Positions 17,376 to 26,012 of a stretch of DNA of 64,000 nucleotides are shown one piece after another. The stretch is from CAJCJE01 sp036494465 (GTDB taxonomy: Bacteria > Actinomycetota > Actinomycetes > Mycobacteriales > Pseudonocardiaceae): contig DASXOJ010000008.1 of assembly GCA_036494465.1 (NCBI GenBank), positions 1 to 64,000 of the forward strand, read 5' to 3'. Both the position numbers and the translations under genes were made by a program. Every line of letters starts with the position of its first letter. The stretch's first letter is position 1. A model generated the notes under the pieces. It searched no databases and was not told the DNA's origin. It saw nothing but the letters and a program-made list of their open reading frames with translations.

Positions 17376-18475
17376 CGACCGGCGGGCAGGATCGGCATCA
17401 CCAGGTAGCGCAGCATGGTGCCGTCGGCCGAGTCGGTGCTGAACACGGTCGATTTCATCCCGGACTGGATGTCCAGCCGGACCTCGTCGCCCCCGAACGC
17501 GTGTAATGCGTCGAGCAGGTAGCGGGACCGGTAGGTCTGGGTCAGCCGCCCGGTCACGGTTGCCTTCACCGACTCCTCGGCCTCGCCCAGCTCGCTGCTG
17601 TCCGTGCGCACCCGCACCTCGCCGTCGCCGAGCTCGACGGTGACCGCGCCGCGCCCGCCCGCGTACAGACCGACCCGGTGCACGGCGGCCGCGAAATCGG
17701 CAGGGGAGAGCACCACGCTCGCATCGCCCGGCCTGCCAAGGTAGCGGTCCTCGTCCGGGAACGGTGTCGCCAGCAACGCCGTGCTGATCACCCGATCCGC
17801 CCAGGCGAACGCCACCCGGTCGACGTCCGCGTGCAGCGCGAGTTCGGCTGTCCCTGCCGCCTGCCGGACGATCTCCGTAGCCAGCCCGGCGGGCACCAGT
17901 ACGTCGAACGTGCCGACCCCCTCCCATGGAAGTTCGGCCAGCGCGAGCCGGTAGCGGTCAGTCGCGACCAGGCGCAGCGCGTCCCCGTTGGCACGCAGCC
18001 GCACCCCGGTGAACAGCGGCAGCGCGCCGTCCTTGGATGCGGCACCCGCCACCGAGATCAACGCGGGCAGCGCCAGATCGGCACGCACCCGGCCCGCCAA
18101 CGGCGGTGGTGGCGCGACACCGGGATGCACGTCCACATCGAGCAGCGGTAACGCGAACCGGGCACGCGAAGTGCGCACCGCGAGCCGTGCACCTTCCACC
18201 GCGACGCGCACCTGCTCGTCGTCCAGCGCGCGCAGCGTGTCGGCGAGCGGGCGGCCGGGCACCAGCACCGTCCCGTCCGCGTGCGCGGTCGCCGGACACG
18301 TCAACCGCACCGCGCGCTCCCGATCGGTGCCCGCGAGCACCAGCCCGTCCGGGCCGGCGGTCAGCAGCACACCGGCCAGCACCGGATCGATCGGCCGCGC
18401 CGGGAGGAACCGGGCGACCGCCTGCATGGCAGCGGCCAGGTCGGCCGTTGTCGCCGAGAAGTCGATGGCATCCAT
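17372..18475 (-). CDS. dnaN: DNA polymerase III beta subunit (sliding clamp) paralog
   Basis: A 367-residue DnaN homologue. All three clamp domains are recognisable: FSATTADLAAAMQAVARFLP and GLVLAGTDRERAVRL (domain 1), LFTGVRLRANGDALRLVATDRYRLALAEL (domain 2, the classical ATDxxRLA motif), and RSRYLLDALHAFGGDEVRLDIQSG (domain 3), ending MLRYLVMPILPAGR. Bacterial clamps encircle DNA as head-to-tail dimers. The locus is not the dnaA-dnaN-recF origin region, so this is likely an extra clamp copy. It is divergent by 50 bp from a PHP-domain protein. A specialised repair or accessory-polymerase role is only inference. Confidence 0.9.
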   Translation of the reverse strand: MDAIDFSATTADLAAAMQAVARFLPARPIDPVLAGVLLTAGPDGLVLAGTDRERAVRLTCPATAHADGTVLVPGRPLADTLRALDDEQVRVAVEGARLAVRTSRARFALPLLDVDVHPGVAPPPPLAGRVRADLALPALISVAGAASKDGALPLFTGVRLRANGDALRLVATDRYRLALAELPWEGVGTFDVLVPAGLATEIVRQAAGTAELALHADVDRVAFAWADRVISTALLATPFPDEDRYLGRPGDASVVLSPADFAAAVHRVGLYAGGRGAVTVELGDGEVRVRTDSSELGEAEESVKATVTGRLTQTYRSRYLLDALHAFGGDEVRLDIQSGMKSTVFSTDSADGTMLRYLVMPILPAGR

Positions 18476-18525
18476 GGCGCGGAAAACTAGCGAGCCGGTC
18501 CGACAGTTCGGCAGACTACGAAATC

Positions 18526-19953
18526 GTGGGCGACGAACTCACCCTCCCCGGCCTCGTGTTCGAGCCGGGCGAGGGCAGCATCGGCAAGTCGATCACCGGC
18601 CGGATCGAGGCGGACGCGCCGGACTGGTGCTACCTACCCGTCGAGGTCCCGCCCGGCGTCGCCGAGCTCGCGGTCAGCTACGGCTACGACACCCCGACGC
18701 CACCGGCGAGCCTGCCCGGCAACGCCTGCGACATCGGCATCTTCGGCCCGGCCGGGCACGAGCTCGGCACCGAGCGGGGCTTCCGGGGCTGGTCCGGTGG
18801 CGCGCGCCGCTCGTTCAGTATCTCCGCCGCCGACGCCACTCCCGGCTACCTGCCCGGTCCGATCGAGCCGGGCACCTGGCACCTGCTGCTCGGCCCGTAC
18901 ACGGTGGCGCCGCAGGGCCTCACCTACCAGGTCGAGGTCACCCTGACCTTCGGCGACCGCGCACCGACCCGCCCCGCGAACCCGGCGCCGCTGACCGCAC
19001 CGGCCAGGGCGCACAGTCGCGCCGAGTACCGGGGCGACGGCCATCTGCACACCGTCTACTCGGACGGCAAACGCACCCAGGCCGAACTCGTCGCTGCCGC
19101 TCGCGCGGCCGGGCTGGACTTCATCGTCTCGACCGAGCACAACACCTCCAGCGCGGCGCTGCGCTGGGGCGACGTGGCAACCGACGACCTGCTGATCATC
19201 AACGGCGAGGAGGTCACCACCCGGGGCGGGCACTGGCCGGCGTGGAATCTGCCTGCCGGGCACTGGATCGACTGGCGCTACCGCGCCGACGGGTTCCCGC
19301 GCTTCGCCGAAGCCGTGCACCGGGTCGGTGGCCTGGTCGTCGCGGCGCATCCGTTCGGGTTCTGCTTCGGTTGCACGTGGACGTTCGACTACCAGCAGGT
19401 CGACGCGATCGAGGTGTGGAACGGCCCGTGGGGCATGGACGACGAGGCCGCGCTGACCCACTGGGACGGTCTGCTGCGCACCGGTCGCTGGATTCCCGCG
19501 GTCGGCGACTCCGACTCGCACACCGCGGCCGACCGGGTCGGCCTGCCGCACAACGTGGTCCGCGCCGATGACCTCACCGCGACCGACCTGATGGCGGGCC
19601 TGCGCGCGGGCCACAGCTGGATCGCCGAATCCGCCGACGTCCGGGTCAGCCTCAGGATTACTGATGGCATCGCGAGTGCGGGCATCGGCGAAACGCTCAC
19701 CGCGTCGACCGGCACTCCGGTCACCGCTGAGGTCGACGTGACGGGCGCGCCCGGGTGCGTCGTCCGGTTCTGCACCCAGCTCGGCAGGCGCTGTGAGCAG
19801 ACCGTGCCCGGCAGCGGTCAAGCCCGATTCTCTTGGCAGAGCATGCCAAGACACACCGACTGGGTCCGCGTCGAGGTGCGCCGCCCCGAACCGACGGAGA
19901 CCACAGTGGACACGATGGTCGCGCTCACGAATCCGATATTCATTCAGGGTTGA
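18526..19953 (+). CDS. CehA/McbA family PHP-domain metallohydrolase
   Basis: A 475-residue protein with a beta-rich N-terminal domain (residues ~1-165) and a PHP domain. The metal motifs are GDGHLHTVYSDG, STEHNT, AAHPFG and VGDSDSH, i.e. four histidine/aspartate clusters of the PHP superfamily. CehA/McbA members hydrolyse phosphoesters or carbamates such as carbaryl. The start is taken as GTG 18526 since upstream in-frame sequence overlaps the divergent clamp gene; the N-terminus is uncertain. A C-terminal beta-domain follows (~residue 385 on). The adjacency to a sliding clamp is notable because PHP domains also occur in DNA polymerases, but the sequence here is CehA-like. Confidence 0.85.
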   Translation: MGDELTLPGLVFEPGEGSIGKSITGRIEADAPDWCYLPVEVPPGVAELAVSYGYDTPTPPASLPGNACDIGIFGPAGHELGTERGFRGWSGGARRSFSISAADATPGYLPGPIEPGTWHLLLGPYTVAPQGLTYQVEVTLTFGDRAPTRPANPAPLTAPARAHSRAEYRGDGHLHTVYSDGKRTQAELVAAARAAGLDFIVSTEHNTSSAALRWGDVATDDLLIINGEEVTTRGGHWPAWNLPAGHWIDWRYRADGFPRFAEAVHRVGGLVVAAHPFGFCFGCTWTFDYQQVDAIEVWNGPWGMDDEAALTHWDGLLRTGRWIPAVGDSDSHTAADRVGLPHNVVRADDLTATDLMAGLRAGHSWIAESADVRVSLRITDGIASAGIGETLTASTGTPVTAEVDVTGAPGCVVRFCTQLGRRCEQTVPGSGQARFSWQSMPRHTDWVRVEVRRPEPTETTVDTMVALTNPIFIQG

Positions 19954-20081
19954 TCAGGCACTGAGCCATCGTCTCGATTGGGTAACGGGACAGCCATTCT
20001 CGGGTGAACTGGCCAACTTCGCACCCCTCACGAGAGTCCTTGAGAGTGAAAGGGCTTGAACCAGCGGGGAGGTTGTGTGCG

Positions 20082-20198
20082 ATGGTGACTTTGGCAGATC
20101 GTTCGGTACGGGAACAGGTGAGCAGCTGGGTCGCGCTGGTCGCGGCGGCTGTTCCGATCGGGGTCCTCATCGTGACCGCGATCCTCCTGATCTGGTGA
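20082..20198 (+). CDS. Putative 38-residue single-pass membrane peptide
   Basis: ATG 20082 follows a GGGGAGG site by about 10 bases. The peptide has a short polar head (MVTLADRSVREQVSSW) and one hydrophobic helix (VALVAAAVPIGVLIVTAILL) ending in IW. Its position between the CehA-like gene and crp, the good ribosome site and the clean TM helix support translation, but a peptide this short cannot be confirmed by eye. Confidence 0.5.
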   Translation: MVTLADRSVREQVSSWVALVAAAVPIGVLIVTAILLIW

Positions 20199-20338
20199 AC
20201 GACCACATCGGACGATTGAAATCCGATCGGACTGGGCACACCGCACAAGTCCACAAGCGACGACCTCCGGGTTAGAGGTTCGGGGCCTTTGCCTCGGAGG
20301 TGGCCAGCGCGGAGTTCGGGGATTGATCCGCGCACAGA

Positions 20339-20377
20339 GCAAGGGCCGGGAGTGCCACACACACTCCCGGCCCTTGC
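20339..20377. terminator. Perfect 16-bp hairpin terminator upstream of crp stop
   Basis: GCAAGGGCCGGGAGTG (20339-20354) pairs with 20362-20377 around a 7-base CCACACA loop. It lies just beyond the crp stop codon and ends crp transcription; it also faces the small membrane peptide gene. Confidence 0.85.
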
Positions 20378-20392
20378 TGTCCGATCAGATCC

Positions 20393-21067
20393 CTAGCGAG
20401 CGCGTCGCGCCAGTCGCTCCGGATCCAGGATCAGCACGCTCTTGCCTTCCAGGCGCAGCCAGCCGCGGTGCGCGAAATCGGCCAGCGCCTTGTTCACCGT
20501 CTCCCGCGAAGCACCGACCAGCTGGGCGATCTCCTCCTGGGTCAGGTCGTGCGTGACCCGCAGCAGACCGGCTTCCTGGCTGCCGAAGCGCTGCGCGAAC
20601 TGCAGCAGCGCCCTGGCCACCCGGCCGGGCACGTCGGTGAAGATCTGCTCCGAGAGCATGTTGTTCGTCCTGCGCAGCCGACGCGCGACCGCGCGCAGCA
20701 GCTGCTCGGCGATCTCCGGCCGCTTGGTGATCCAGTCGCGCAGCGCGGGCCGGTCCATGCTGACCGCCCGCACGTCCGTCACGGTCGTGGCCGTGGACGT
20801 GCGCGGACCCGGGTCGAAGATCGACAACTCGCCGAACATGTCCGAGGGACCGGCGATCCACAGCAGGTTCTCCCGGCCGTCCGGAGACTTGCGGCCGAGC
20901 TTCACCTTGCCGGACTGGATGATGTACAGCCGGTCGCCTGGCTCGCCTTCGGCGAAGATCACGTGACCACGGGGAAACTCAACCGCAGCCAAGGACTGGG
21001 CCAGCGCTTCGGCGGCGGCGGGCTCCACTCCCTGGAAGATGCCCGCGCGGGCCAGCGTCTCCTCCAC
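20393..21067 (-). CDS. crp: Crp/Fnr-family cAMP receptor transcription regulator
   Basis: A 224-residue CRP, the same length I recall for mycobacterial Crp (Rv3676). The N-terminal cyclic-nucleotide-binding barrel contains GDRLYIIQSGKVKLGRKSPDG and FGELSIFDPGPRTSTATT (phosphate-binding cassette). A dimerisation helix and a C-terminal HTH follow (LTQEEIAQLVGASRETVNKAL). GTG 21067 is chosen because AGGAGGG sits 6 bases upstream and homology starts there. It binds DNA as a dimer when loaded with cAMP and controls carbon and energy genes. Confidence 0.95.
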   Translation of the reverse strand: MEETLARAGIFQGVEPAAAEALAQSLAAVEFPRGHVIFAEGEPGDRLYIIQSGKVKLGRKSPDGRENLLWIAGPSDMFGELSIFDPGPRTSTATTVTDVRAVSMDRPALRDWITKRPEIAEQLLRAVARRLRRTNNMLSEQIFTDVPGRVARALLQFAQRFGSQEAGLLRVTHDLTQEEIAQLVGASRETVNKALADFAHRGWLRLEGKSVLILDPERLARRAR

Positions 21068-21272
21068 GTCCGTCCCTCCTGTCAACAAACGGCGACCTGG
21101 ACGGCCGCCGTCGCCGGCTGCGTATGAGGCTCGCGGCCGATCTTTGCGTGCAGTTTAGAGCCTGACACGTCCGCACTGCGCGTGCCTACCGGCCGAAACG
21201 CCGGGAAGGCGACCGTCCGTGGTCGCAATCTAGCCTGGTTGCCGAGATCGCGCGCTGTCGCGGGGGGTCAGC

Positions 21273-21530
21273 TCAGCTGCGGGAGCGCGGCCTTCTCGGG
21301 CGTGTCCGACCCGCCCGGCCACCGAGCCGCCGCAGCCGGAACAGCTCCAGTGCCCTGCCGATGCCGTGCCCGTAGAGCGCCTGCACCTCATCCGGTCGAG
21401 CCTGCTCGAGGAACTCCTCGATCTCGGTCTCCCGGATGGCCAGGTTCTTTAGTCGCGCCTCGACCCGCTCCATGAACAGCGCGAACAGCATGATCACGAG
21501 CGGGATGATGACGATGAACCAGTAGCTCAT
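21273..21530 (-). CDS. Small membrane-anchored protein
   Basis: An 85-residue protein with one N-terminal transmembrane helix (FIVIIPLVIMLFALFMERVE) followed by a charged helix (LKNLAIRETEIEEFLEQARPDEV) and a strongly basic tail rich in RRPRSRS. The same arrangement, a small membrane protein between crp and nth, is recalled in M. tuberculosis (Rv3675). It is 92 bp divergent from nth. Function unknown. Confidence 0.75.
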   Translation of the reverse strand: MSYWFIVIIPLVIMLFALFMERVEARLKNLAIRETEIEEFLEQARPDEVQALYGHGIGRALELFRLRRLGGRAGRTRPRRPRSRS

Positions 21531-21622
21531 GGTGGCTCAATCTTCCCCCATCGATCTCCAGGCCGCACGGTCGGGGTAACGCCGGGGCGTCCAGCGTCGG
21601 GGAGCGCCCGTACGCTGGGTGA

Positions 21623-22441
21623 GTGCCGTCCGCGACCACTCCGAAAACCACCACCAAAGCCGCCGCTCAGCCCGCTGGGGAGACCCAGCTCGCGCTGACC
21701 CGCCGGGTGCGCCGGATCGTCAGGGCGCTCGGCGACGGCTACCCCGGCGCGCACTGCGAACTCGACTTCACCACCCCGCTGGAGCTGCTGGTCGCGGTGG
21801 TGCTGTCCGCGCAGACCACCGACGTGCGGGTCAACCTGACCACGCCTGCCTTGTTCGCCAGATACAGGACCGCCGCCGACTACGCCGGTGCCAACCGCGT
21901 CGAGCTGGAGGAACTCATCCGGGCGACCGGTTTCTACCGGAACAAGGCCACCTCCGTGATGGGCCTGGGCACCGCACTGGTCGACCGCTTCGACGGCGAG
22001 GTCCCCGGCAGGCTGGAGGACCTGGTCACGCTGCCCGGGGTCGGCCGCAAGACCGCGAACGTGGTGCTCGGCGACGCCTTCGGCGTGCCCGGTATCACCG
22101 TGGACACACATTTCGGCCGGTTGGTCCGGCGTTGGGGCTGGACCGAGGAGGAAGACCCGGTCAAGGTCGAGCACGCGATCGGCGCGCTGGTCCCGCGCAA
22201 GGAGTGGACGGTGCTCTCGCACCGGGTGATCTTCCACGGCCGCCGGGTCTGCCACGCCCGCAAGCCCGCGTGTGGCGCCTGCCTGCTCGCCAAGGACTGC
22301 CCGTCCTTCGGCGCAGGCCCCATCGAGCCCGAGGTGGCCGCCAAGCTGGTCAAGGGCGTTGAAGCCGAGCACCTGATTGCCCTCGCCCAGGAAAAGGGTC
22401 TGCCTAAACCGCCCAAATCTCCAAAAAAGGCGGCTGGATGA
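21623..22441 (+). CDS. nth: Endonuclease III
   Basis: A 272-residue DNA glycosylase/AP lyase of base-excision repair acting on oxidised pyrimidines. The helix-hairpin-helix LPGVGRKTANVVLGDAF carries the catalytic lysine, and VDTHFGRLVRR the catalytic aspartate. The [4Fe-4S] cysteines are visible in CHARKPACGACLLAKDC (Cx6Cx2Cx5C). The N-terminus is ~30 residues longer than E. coli Nth and a Lys/Pro tail is present. The GTG start is at 21623. Its last 4 bp overlap the thioredoxin-like gene (ATGA). Confidence 0.96.
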   Translation: MPSATTPKTTTKAAAQPAGETQLALTRRVRRIVRALGDGYPGAHCELDFTTPLELLVAVVLSAQTTDVRVNLTTPALFARYRTAADYAGANRVELEELIRATGFYRNKATSVMGLGTALVDRFDGEVPGRLEDLVTLPGVGRKTANVVLGDAFGVPGITVDTHFGRLVRRWGWTEEEDPVKVEHAIGALVPRKEWTVLSHRVIFHGRRVCHARKPACGACLLAKDCPSFGAGPIEPEVAAKLVKGVEAEHLIALAQEKGLPKPPKSPKKAAG

Positions 22442-23103
22442 CCGAGCCCGCCTCGACCCCACCACCCCCGCCCCGGCGCCGGTTCGGGGTCGGCGCGCGC
22501 TGGCTCACCGTCGGGATCGTGCTGGCCGCCGCAGTGCTCATCGCGGTCTGGCCGCGCGACAACGGCAACCCGTCCCAGGCTGCCCCCGGCATCCCGCTTC
22601 CGGCGCCCAACCTGACCAGCGCCCGGGCCCAGGCCGCGCTCACCGCCTGCCCGTCCGCGACCCCGGCCGCGCACACCCCGGTCACCGCCGCGAGCGTGCA
22701 CTGCGCCGCGACCGGCGCGAGCATCGAGTTCGGCAGCGTGCTCGACCCGGGCGCGCCGACGCTGGTCAACGTGTGGGCGTTCTGGTGCCAGGAGTGCCAG
22801 ACCGAACTGCCCGTGCTCGAGCAGTACGCGAGTAGTCAGGGCGCGGTCCGGGTAATCACGCTGATGGTGCAGAGCCCCGAGGCCAACGGCCTGCAAACCC
22901 TCGCCGACCTGCACGTGCACCTGCCCACCGTGGTCGACCAGGCCGGTGTCCTGAGCAAAGCCCTGAAACTCCCGTTCGGCCTGCCGGTGTCCTACCTGGT
23001 CAAGCCGGACGGAACCGCCACCGTGATCGACTCGCTGCGCACCTTCAGCACCGTCGGCGAGGTACGCCAGGCAGTCAACCAATCGGCCCAGGGAGGGCAG
23101 TGA
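22438..23103 (+). CDS. Membrane-anchored TlpA-like thioredoxin-fold protein
   Basis: A 221-residue protein with a Pro/Arg-rich cytoplasmic N-terminus, one transmembrane helix (WLTVGIVLAAAVLIAVWP) and an extracytoplasmic thioredoxin fold. The redox motif is WCQEC in NVWAFWCQECQTELPVLEQY; the cis-proline is in GLPVSYLV. Two further cysteines (TACPS, VHCAA) lie before the domain. It probably reduces or oxidises disulfides of exported proteins. It is translationally coupled to nth and to the NUDIX gene. Counterpart recalled as Rv3673c. Confidence 0.88.
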   Translation: MTEPASTPPPPPRRRFGVGARWLTVGIVLAAAVLIAVWPRDNGNPSQAAPGIPLPAPNLTSARAQAALTACPSATPAAHTPVTAASVHCAATGASIEFGSVLDPGAPTLVNVWAFWCQECQTELPVLEQYASSQGAVRVITLMVQSPEANGLQTLADLHVHLPTVVDQAGVLSKALKLPFGLPVSYLVKPDGTATVIDSLRTFSTVGEVRQAVNQSAQGGQ

Positions 23104-23858
23104 CGATCAGCGACTCCGGTCCCCTCCCCGACGCGCACACCGCCGACCTGCCCGACTGGATGGCCCGGCTGGTCACCGCCACCGCCGACCTCGACCCGGC
23201 GATCTTCCGCAGGCTCAGTCCGGTCTCGACCGAGCAACGCCGCGAAGCCGCGGTGCTGATGCTGTTCGGTTCCGGCACCAACGGTCCGGACGTGCTGCTG
23301 CTGCGGCGGGCAGACAGCCTCGGCTCCCACCCCGGCCAGGTCGCGTTCCCCGGCGGCGGCGCCGAAGCCGACGACGCCGGACCGGTCGGCACCGCGCTGC
23401 GCGAAGCCGAAGAGGAAGTCGGCCTCGAACCCGCAGGCGTCCGTCCGCTCGCCCTGCTGCCCAGGGCCTACGTGCCGGTGTCCGGCTTCGACGTCACCCC
23501 GGTGCTCGCCTACTGGGACGAACCCTCCTCGGTGCGCGTCGTCGACGAAGGCGAAACCGCCGCCGTGGCCAGGGTGCCGGTCGCGCACCTCGTCGACCCG
23601 GCCAACCGGCTCCAGGTCCGCCACCCCTCCGGTTACGTATCCCCGGCTTACCTCGCACCCGGCATGCTCGTCTGGGGTTTCACCGCAGGTCTGCTCACCG
23701 TGCTGCTCGCCATCGGCGGCTGGGACCGGCCGTGGGACGCTGAGCACATCGTGGATCTGGACGACGCGTGGGAACTTGCCCGCGAAACGGGTACCAGTCC
23801 TGAGCAAGCTGATGGTGCCGCAGGCGGTAATGTGCCGCCGGCAATCGCGGAGGTATGA
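23100..23858 (+). CDS. NUDIX CoA pyrophosphatase
   Basis: A 252-residue NUDIX enzyme of the CoA pyrophosphatase (NudL/PCD1) type. The family signature LLRRADSLGSHPGQVAFPGGGAE precedes the box and ALREAEEEVGLEP completes it. It is predicted to split CoA and its derivatives into 3',5'-ADP and phosphopantetheine. The GTG start overlaps the TlpA-like gene by 4 bp, and MarP starts 5 bp after the stop; the operon order matches the remembered Rv3673c-Rv3671c. Confidence 0.92.
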   Translation: MTISDSGPLPDAHTADLPDWMARLVTATADLDPAIFRRLSPVSTEQRREAAVLMLFGSGTNGPDVLLLRRADSLGSHPGQVAFPGGGAEADDAGPVGTALREAEEEVGLEPAGVRPLALLPRAYVPVSGFDVTPVLAYWDEPSSVRVVDEGETAAVARVPVAHLVDPANRLQVRHPSGYVSPAYLAPGMLVWGFTAGLLTVLLAIGGWDRPWDAEHIVDLDDAWELARETGTSPEQADGAAGGNVPPAIAEV

Positions 23859-23862
23859 CGGC

Positions 23863-25047
23863 GTGAACTGGGTCGACGTGATCGTGCTGCTGGCTGCCAT
23901 TCTCGCGGCCGTGGCAGGAGCGCGTCAGGGCGCGGTCGTCGCCATCCCCGCCGTGGTCTGCATGCTGATCGGCCTCGTCGTCGGCGAGAAGGTCATCCCG
24001 CTGCTGGTCGCGAACTTCGAAAGCCCCGTCACGAAGTTCGTGTTCACCGCGATCATCCTGATCCTGTTGATCGTCCTCGGTGAGGCGTTCGGCGTCTGGC
24101 TCGGGCGCACCATCAAGCGCCGCATCCGCAACCCGCGACTGGCCGGAGTGGACAACGCGTTCGGCTCCATCGTCCAGGGCCTCGTCGTGTTCGTGGTCGC
24201 CTGGATGATCGCGGTGCCGCTGACCGTCTTCAACGGACTGCCCGGCCTCGAATCCGCGATCAGCCAGTCCCGGGTGCTCTCCGCGGTCAACTCGGTCATG
24301 CCGTCGTCGATCCAGACACTCCCGATCGGCCTGCGCAACCTCTTCGACGTGCCCGGCCTGCCGGTCGTGGTCAACCCGTTCACCCAGACCCCCGCCAACG
24401 AGGTCTCCCCGCCCGACACCGCGTTGCAGTCCAGCGCCATCGTGCAACAGGTCCGGCCCAGCATCGTCAAGGTCAAGGGTCAGGCACCGCAGTGCTCGCG
24501 CGCGCTGGAAGGCAGCGGCTTCGTGATCGCCCCGCACCGCGTGCTCACCAACGCGCACGTGGTCGCGGGCACCGACGAAGTCAAGGTAGTGGTCGGCCCC
24601 GGCGAGTTGCAGGCCAAGGTCGTCTACTACGACTACAACACCGACATCGCAGTACTCGACGTGCCAGAACTGACCGCGCCGCCGTTGCAGCTGGACGTCA
24701 ACCCCGCGCCGCAGGGCCAGGACTCGATCGTGCTCGGCTACCCGCTCGACGGGCCCTACACCGCGTCGGCCGCCCGGATCAGGGACGAGATCACCCTGCC
24801 CGGCCCGAACATCTACGACGACCAGACCGTGCACCGCGATGTCTACGAGATCTACGCGCAGGTGCGCAGCGGCAACTCCGGCGGCCCGCTGATCGAACCC
24901 AACGGCAATGTGATCGGCGTGGTGTTCGGCGCGGCCATCAACGACTCGGAAACCGGCTTCGCGCTGACCGCCAAACAGGTCGAGGACAAACTGCCGGACG
25001 TGACCTCGCTGACCGTCCCGGTCTCCACCGACCAGTGCGCCAGCTAA
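23863..25047 (+). CDS. marP: Membrane serine protease MarP
   Basis: A 394-residue protease, length as in M. tuberculosis MarP. An N-terminal CvpA-like domain with four transmembrane helices (VDVIVLLAAILAAVAG onward) anchors a periplasmic chymotrypsin-like domain. The triad is readable: H232 (TNAHVV), D261 (YNTDIAVLD) and S339 (RSGNSGGP). Cysteines in PQCSRALEG and near the C-terminus (DQCAS) match the disulfide that regulates MarP redox activity. MarP maintains pH homeostasis and activates cell-wall hydrolases under acid stress. GTG 23863 has GGAGG upstream. It overlaps the convergent hydrolase by 4 bp. Confidence 0.95.
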   Translation: MNWVDVIVLLAAILAAVAGARQGAVVAIPAVVCMLIGLVVGEKVIPLLVANFESPVTKFVFTAIILILLIVLGEAFGVWLGRTIKRRIRNPRLAGVDNAFGSIVQGLVVFVVAWMIAVPLTVFNGLPGLESAISQSRVLSAVNSVMPSSIQTLPIGLRNLFDVPGLPVVVNPFTQTPANEVSPPDTALQSSAIVQQVRPSIVKVKGQAPQCSRALEGSGFVIAPHRVLTNAHVVAGTDEVKVVVGPGELQAKVVYYDYNTDIAVLDVPELTAPPLQLDVNPAPQGQDSIVLGYPLDGPYTASAARIRDEITLPGPNIYDDQTVHRDVYEIYAQVRSGNSGGPLIEPNGNVIGVVFGAAINDSETGFALTAKQVEDKLPDVTSLTVPVSTDQCAS

Positions 25048-25985
25048 CCCAGTCCAGCCAGGAACGCCAGCAGCACCTCGTTGAACCGCACCGGATCCTC
25101 CTGGTGCGGGAAGTGCCCGACCGCGTCGAACCGCTCGTAGACCGGACGCGGACCCAGCCACGGCCAGGACGCCAGCGCCGTCGACTCCAACAGGTACGGG
25201 TCCAGCGCGCCGTGCGCCTGCAACACCGGCACGGTCACCGGATCGCCCATCGCCTCGGCGAACCGCCTGCCGTCACCGCGCAACTGCGACCGCACCGCCC
25301 ACCGGAAATACTCCAGCGCGCTGTGCGCCACGCCCGGTACCAGCATCGCGGCCCGGTCCATCGCCACCGTCTCCGCGAACGACTCCTGCTCGGTCCACTG
25401 TGGACCAGCAAGCCCGCGTAGCAGCCGCTCCACCGCTTCCGCGCCGTCCGCCACCAGCGCCCGCTCCGGGAACAACGGCAGCTGCGCGGTGAAGATCTGA
25501 CCGAACGCACGCGCCTGACTGTCCGCCCTGCGCAGGACGCTGCGCCGCACCTCCCGCCGCACCGCCAGCGGATGCGGGGCGGCAACCGCGGTCAACGAGC
25601 GCACCAGCCGGGGATGCATGGCGGCCACCGTCCAGCCGACCAGCCCGCCCCAGGCATGCCCGACCAGGTGCGCGTCCCGCTCACCCAGCGCCTTGATCAA
25701 CCCGGCGACGTCACCCGCCAACGTCCAGCCGTCATAACCGCGCGGCGGCTTGTCCGAGTCGCCATACCCGCGCAGGTCGACCGCTACCGCGCGGAAACCT
25801 GCCGCGCTCAACGCGCGCAGCTGCGCCCGCCACGTCCACCAGAACTCGGGGAAACCGTGCAGCAGCAACACCAGCGGACCGCTGCCCTGTTCGGCAACGT
25901 GCAGCCGGATGCCGTTGGCCGACACATCCCGGTGCGTCCACGGACCCGGGATGCGCACCGTCGAGGGATCCGGGGCCTGGGACAC
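25044..25985 (-). CDS. ephE: EphE-like alpha/beta-hydrolase with non-canonical nucleophile
   Basis: A 313-residue alpha/beta-hydrolase that aligns with epoxide hydrolases: oxyanion motif LLHGFPEFWWTW, VDLRGYGDSDKP, a cap domain (residues ~140-235), and GHFPHQE with the general-base histidine. The nucleophile elbow reads VGHAWGGLVGW. Position 111, Asp in GHDWGG of active enzymes, is alanine (codon GCC). Normal epoxide hydrolysis through an aspartyl ester is therefore not expected. The family assignment rests on context (Rv3670-like, next to marP) and overall resemblance. Confidence 0.8.
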   Translation of the reverse strand: MSQAPDPSTVRIPGPWTHRDVSANGIRLHVAEQGSGPLVLLLHGFPEFWWTWRAQLRALSAAGFRAVAVDLRGYGDSDKPPRGYDGWTLAGDVAGLIKALGERDAHLVGHAWGGLVGWTVAAMHPRLVRSLTAVAAPHPLAVRREVRRSVLRRADSQARAFGQIFTAQLPLFPERALVADGAEAVERLLRGLAGPQWTEQESFAETVAMDRAAMLVPGVAHSALEYFRWAVRSQLRGDGRRFAEAMGDPVTVPVLQAHGALDPYLLESTALASWPWLGPRPVYERFDAVGHFPHQEDPVRFNEVLLAFLAGLG

Positions 25986-26012
25986 CGCGATGCTGCTCGA
26001 AATAGCGGGTCC

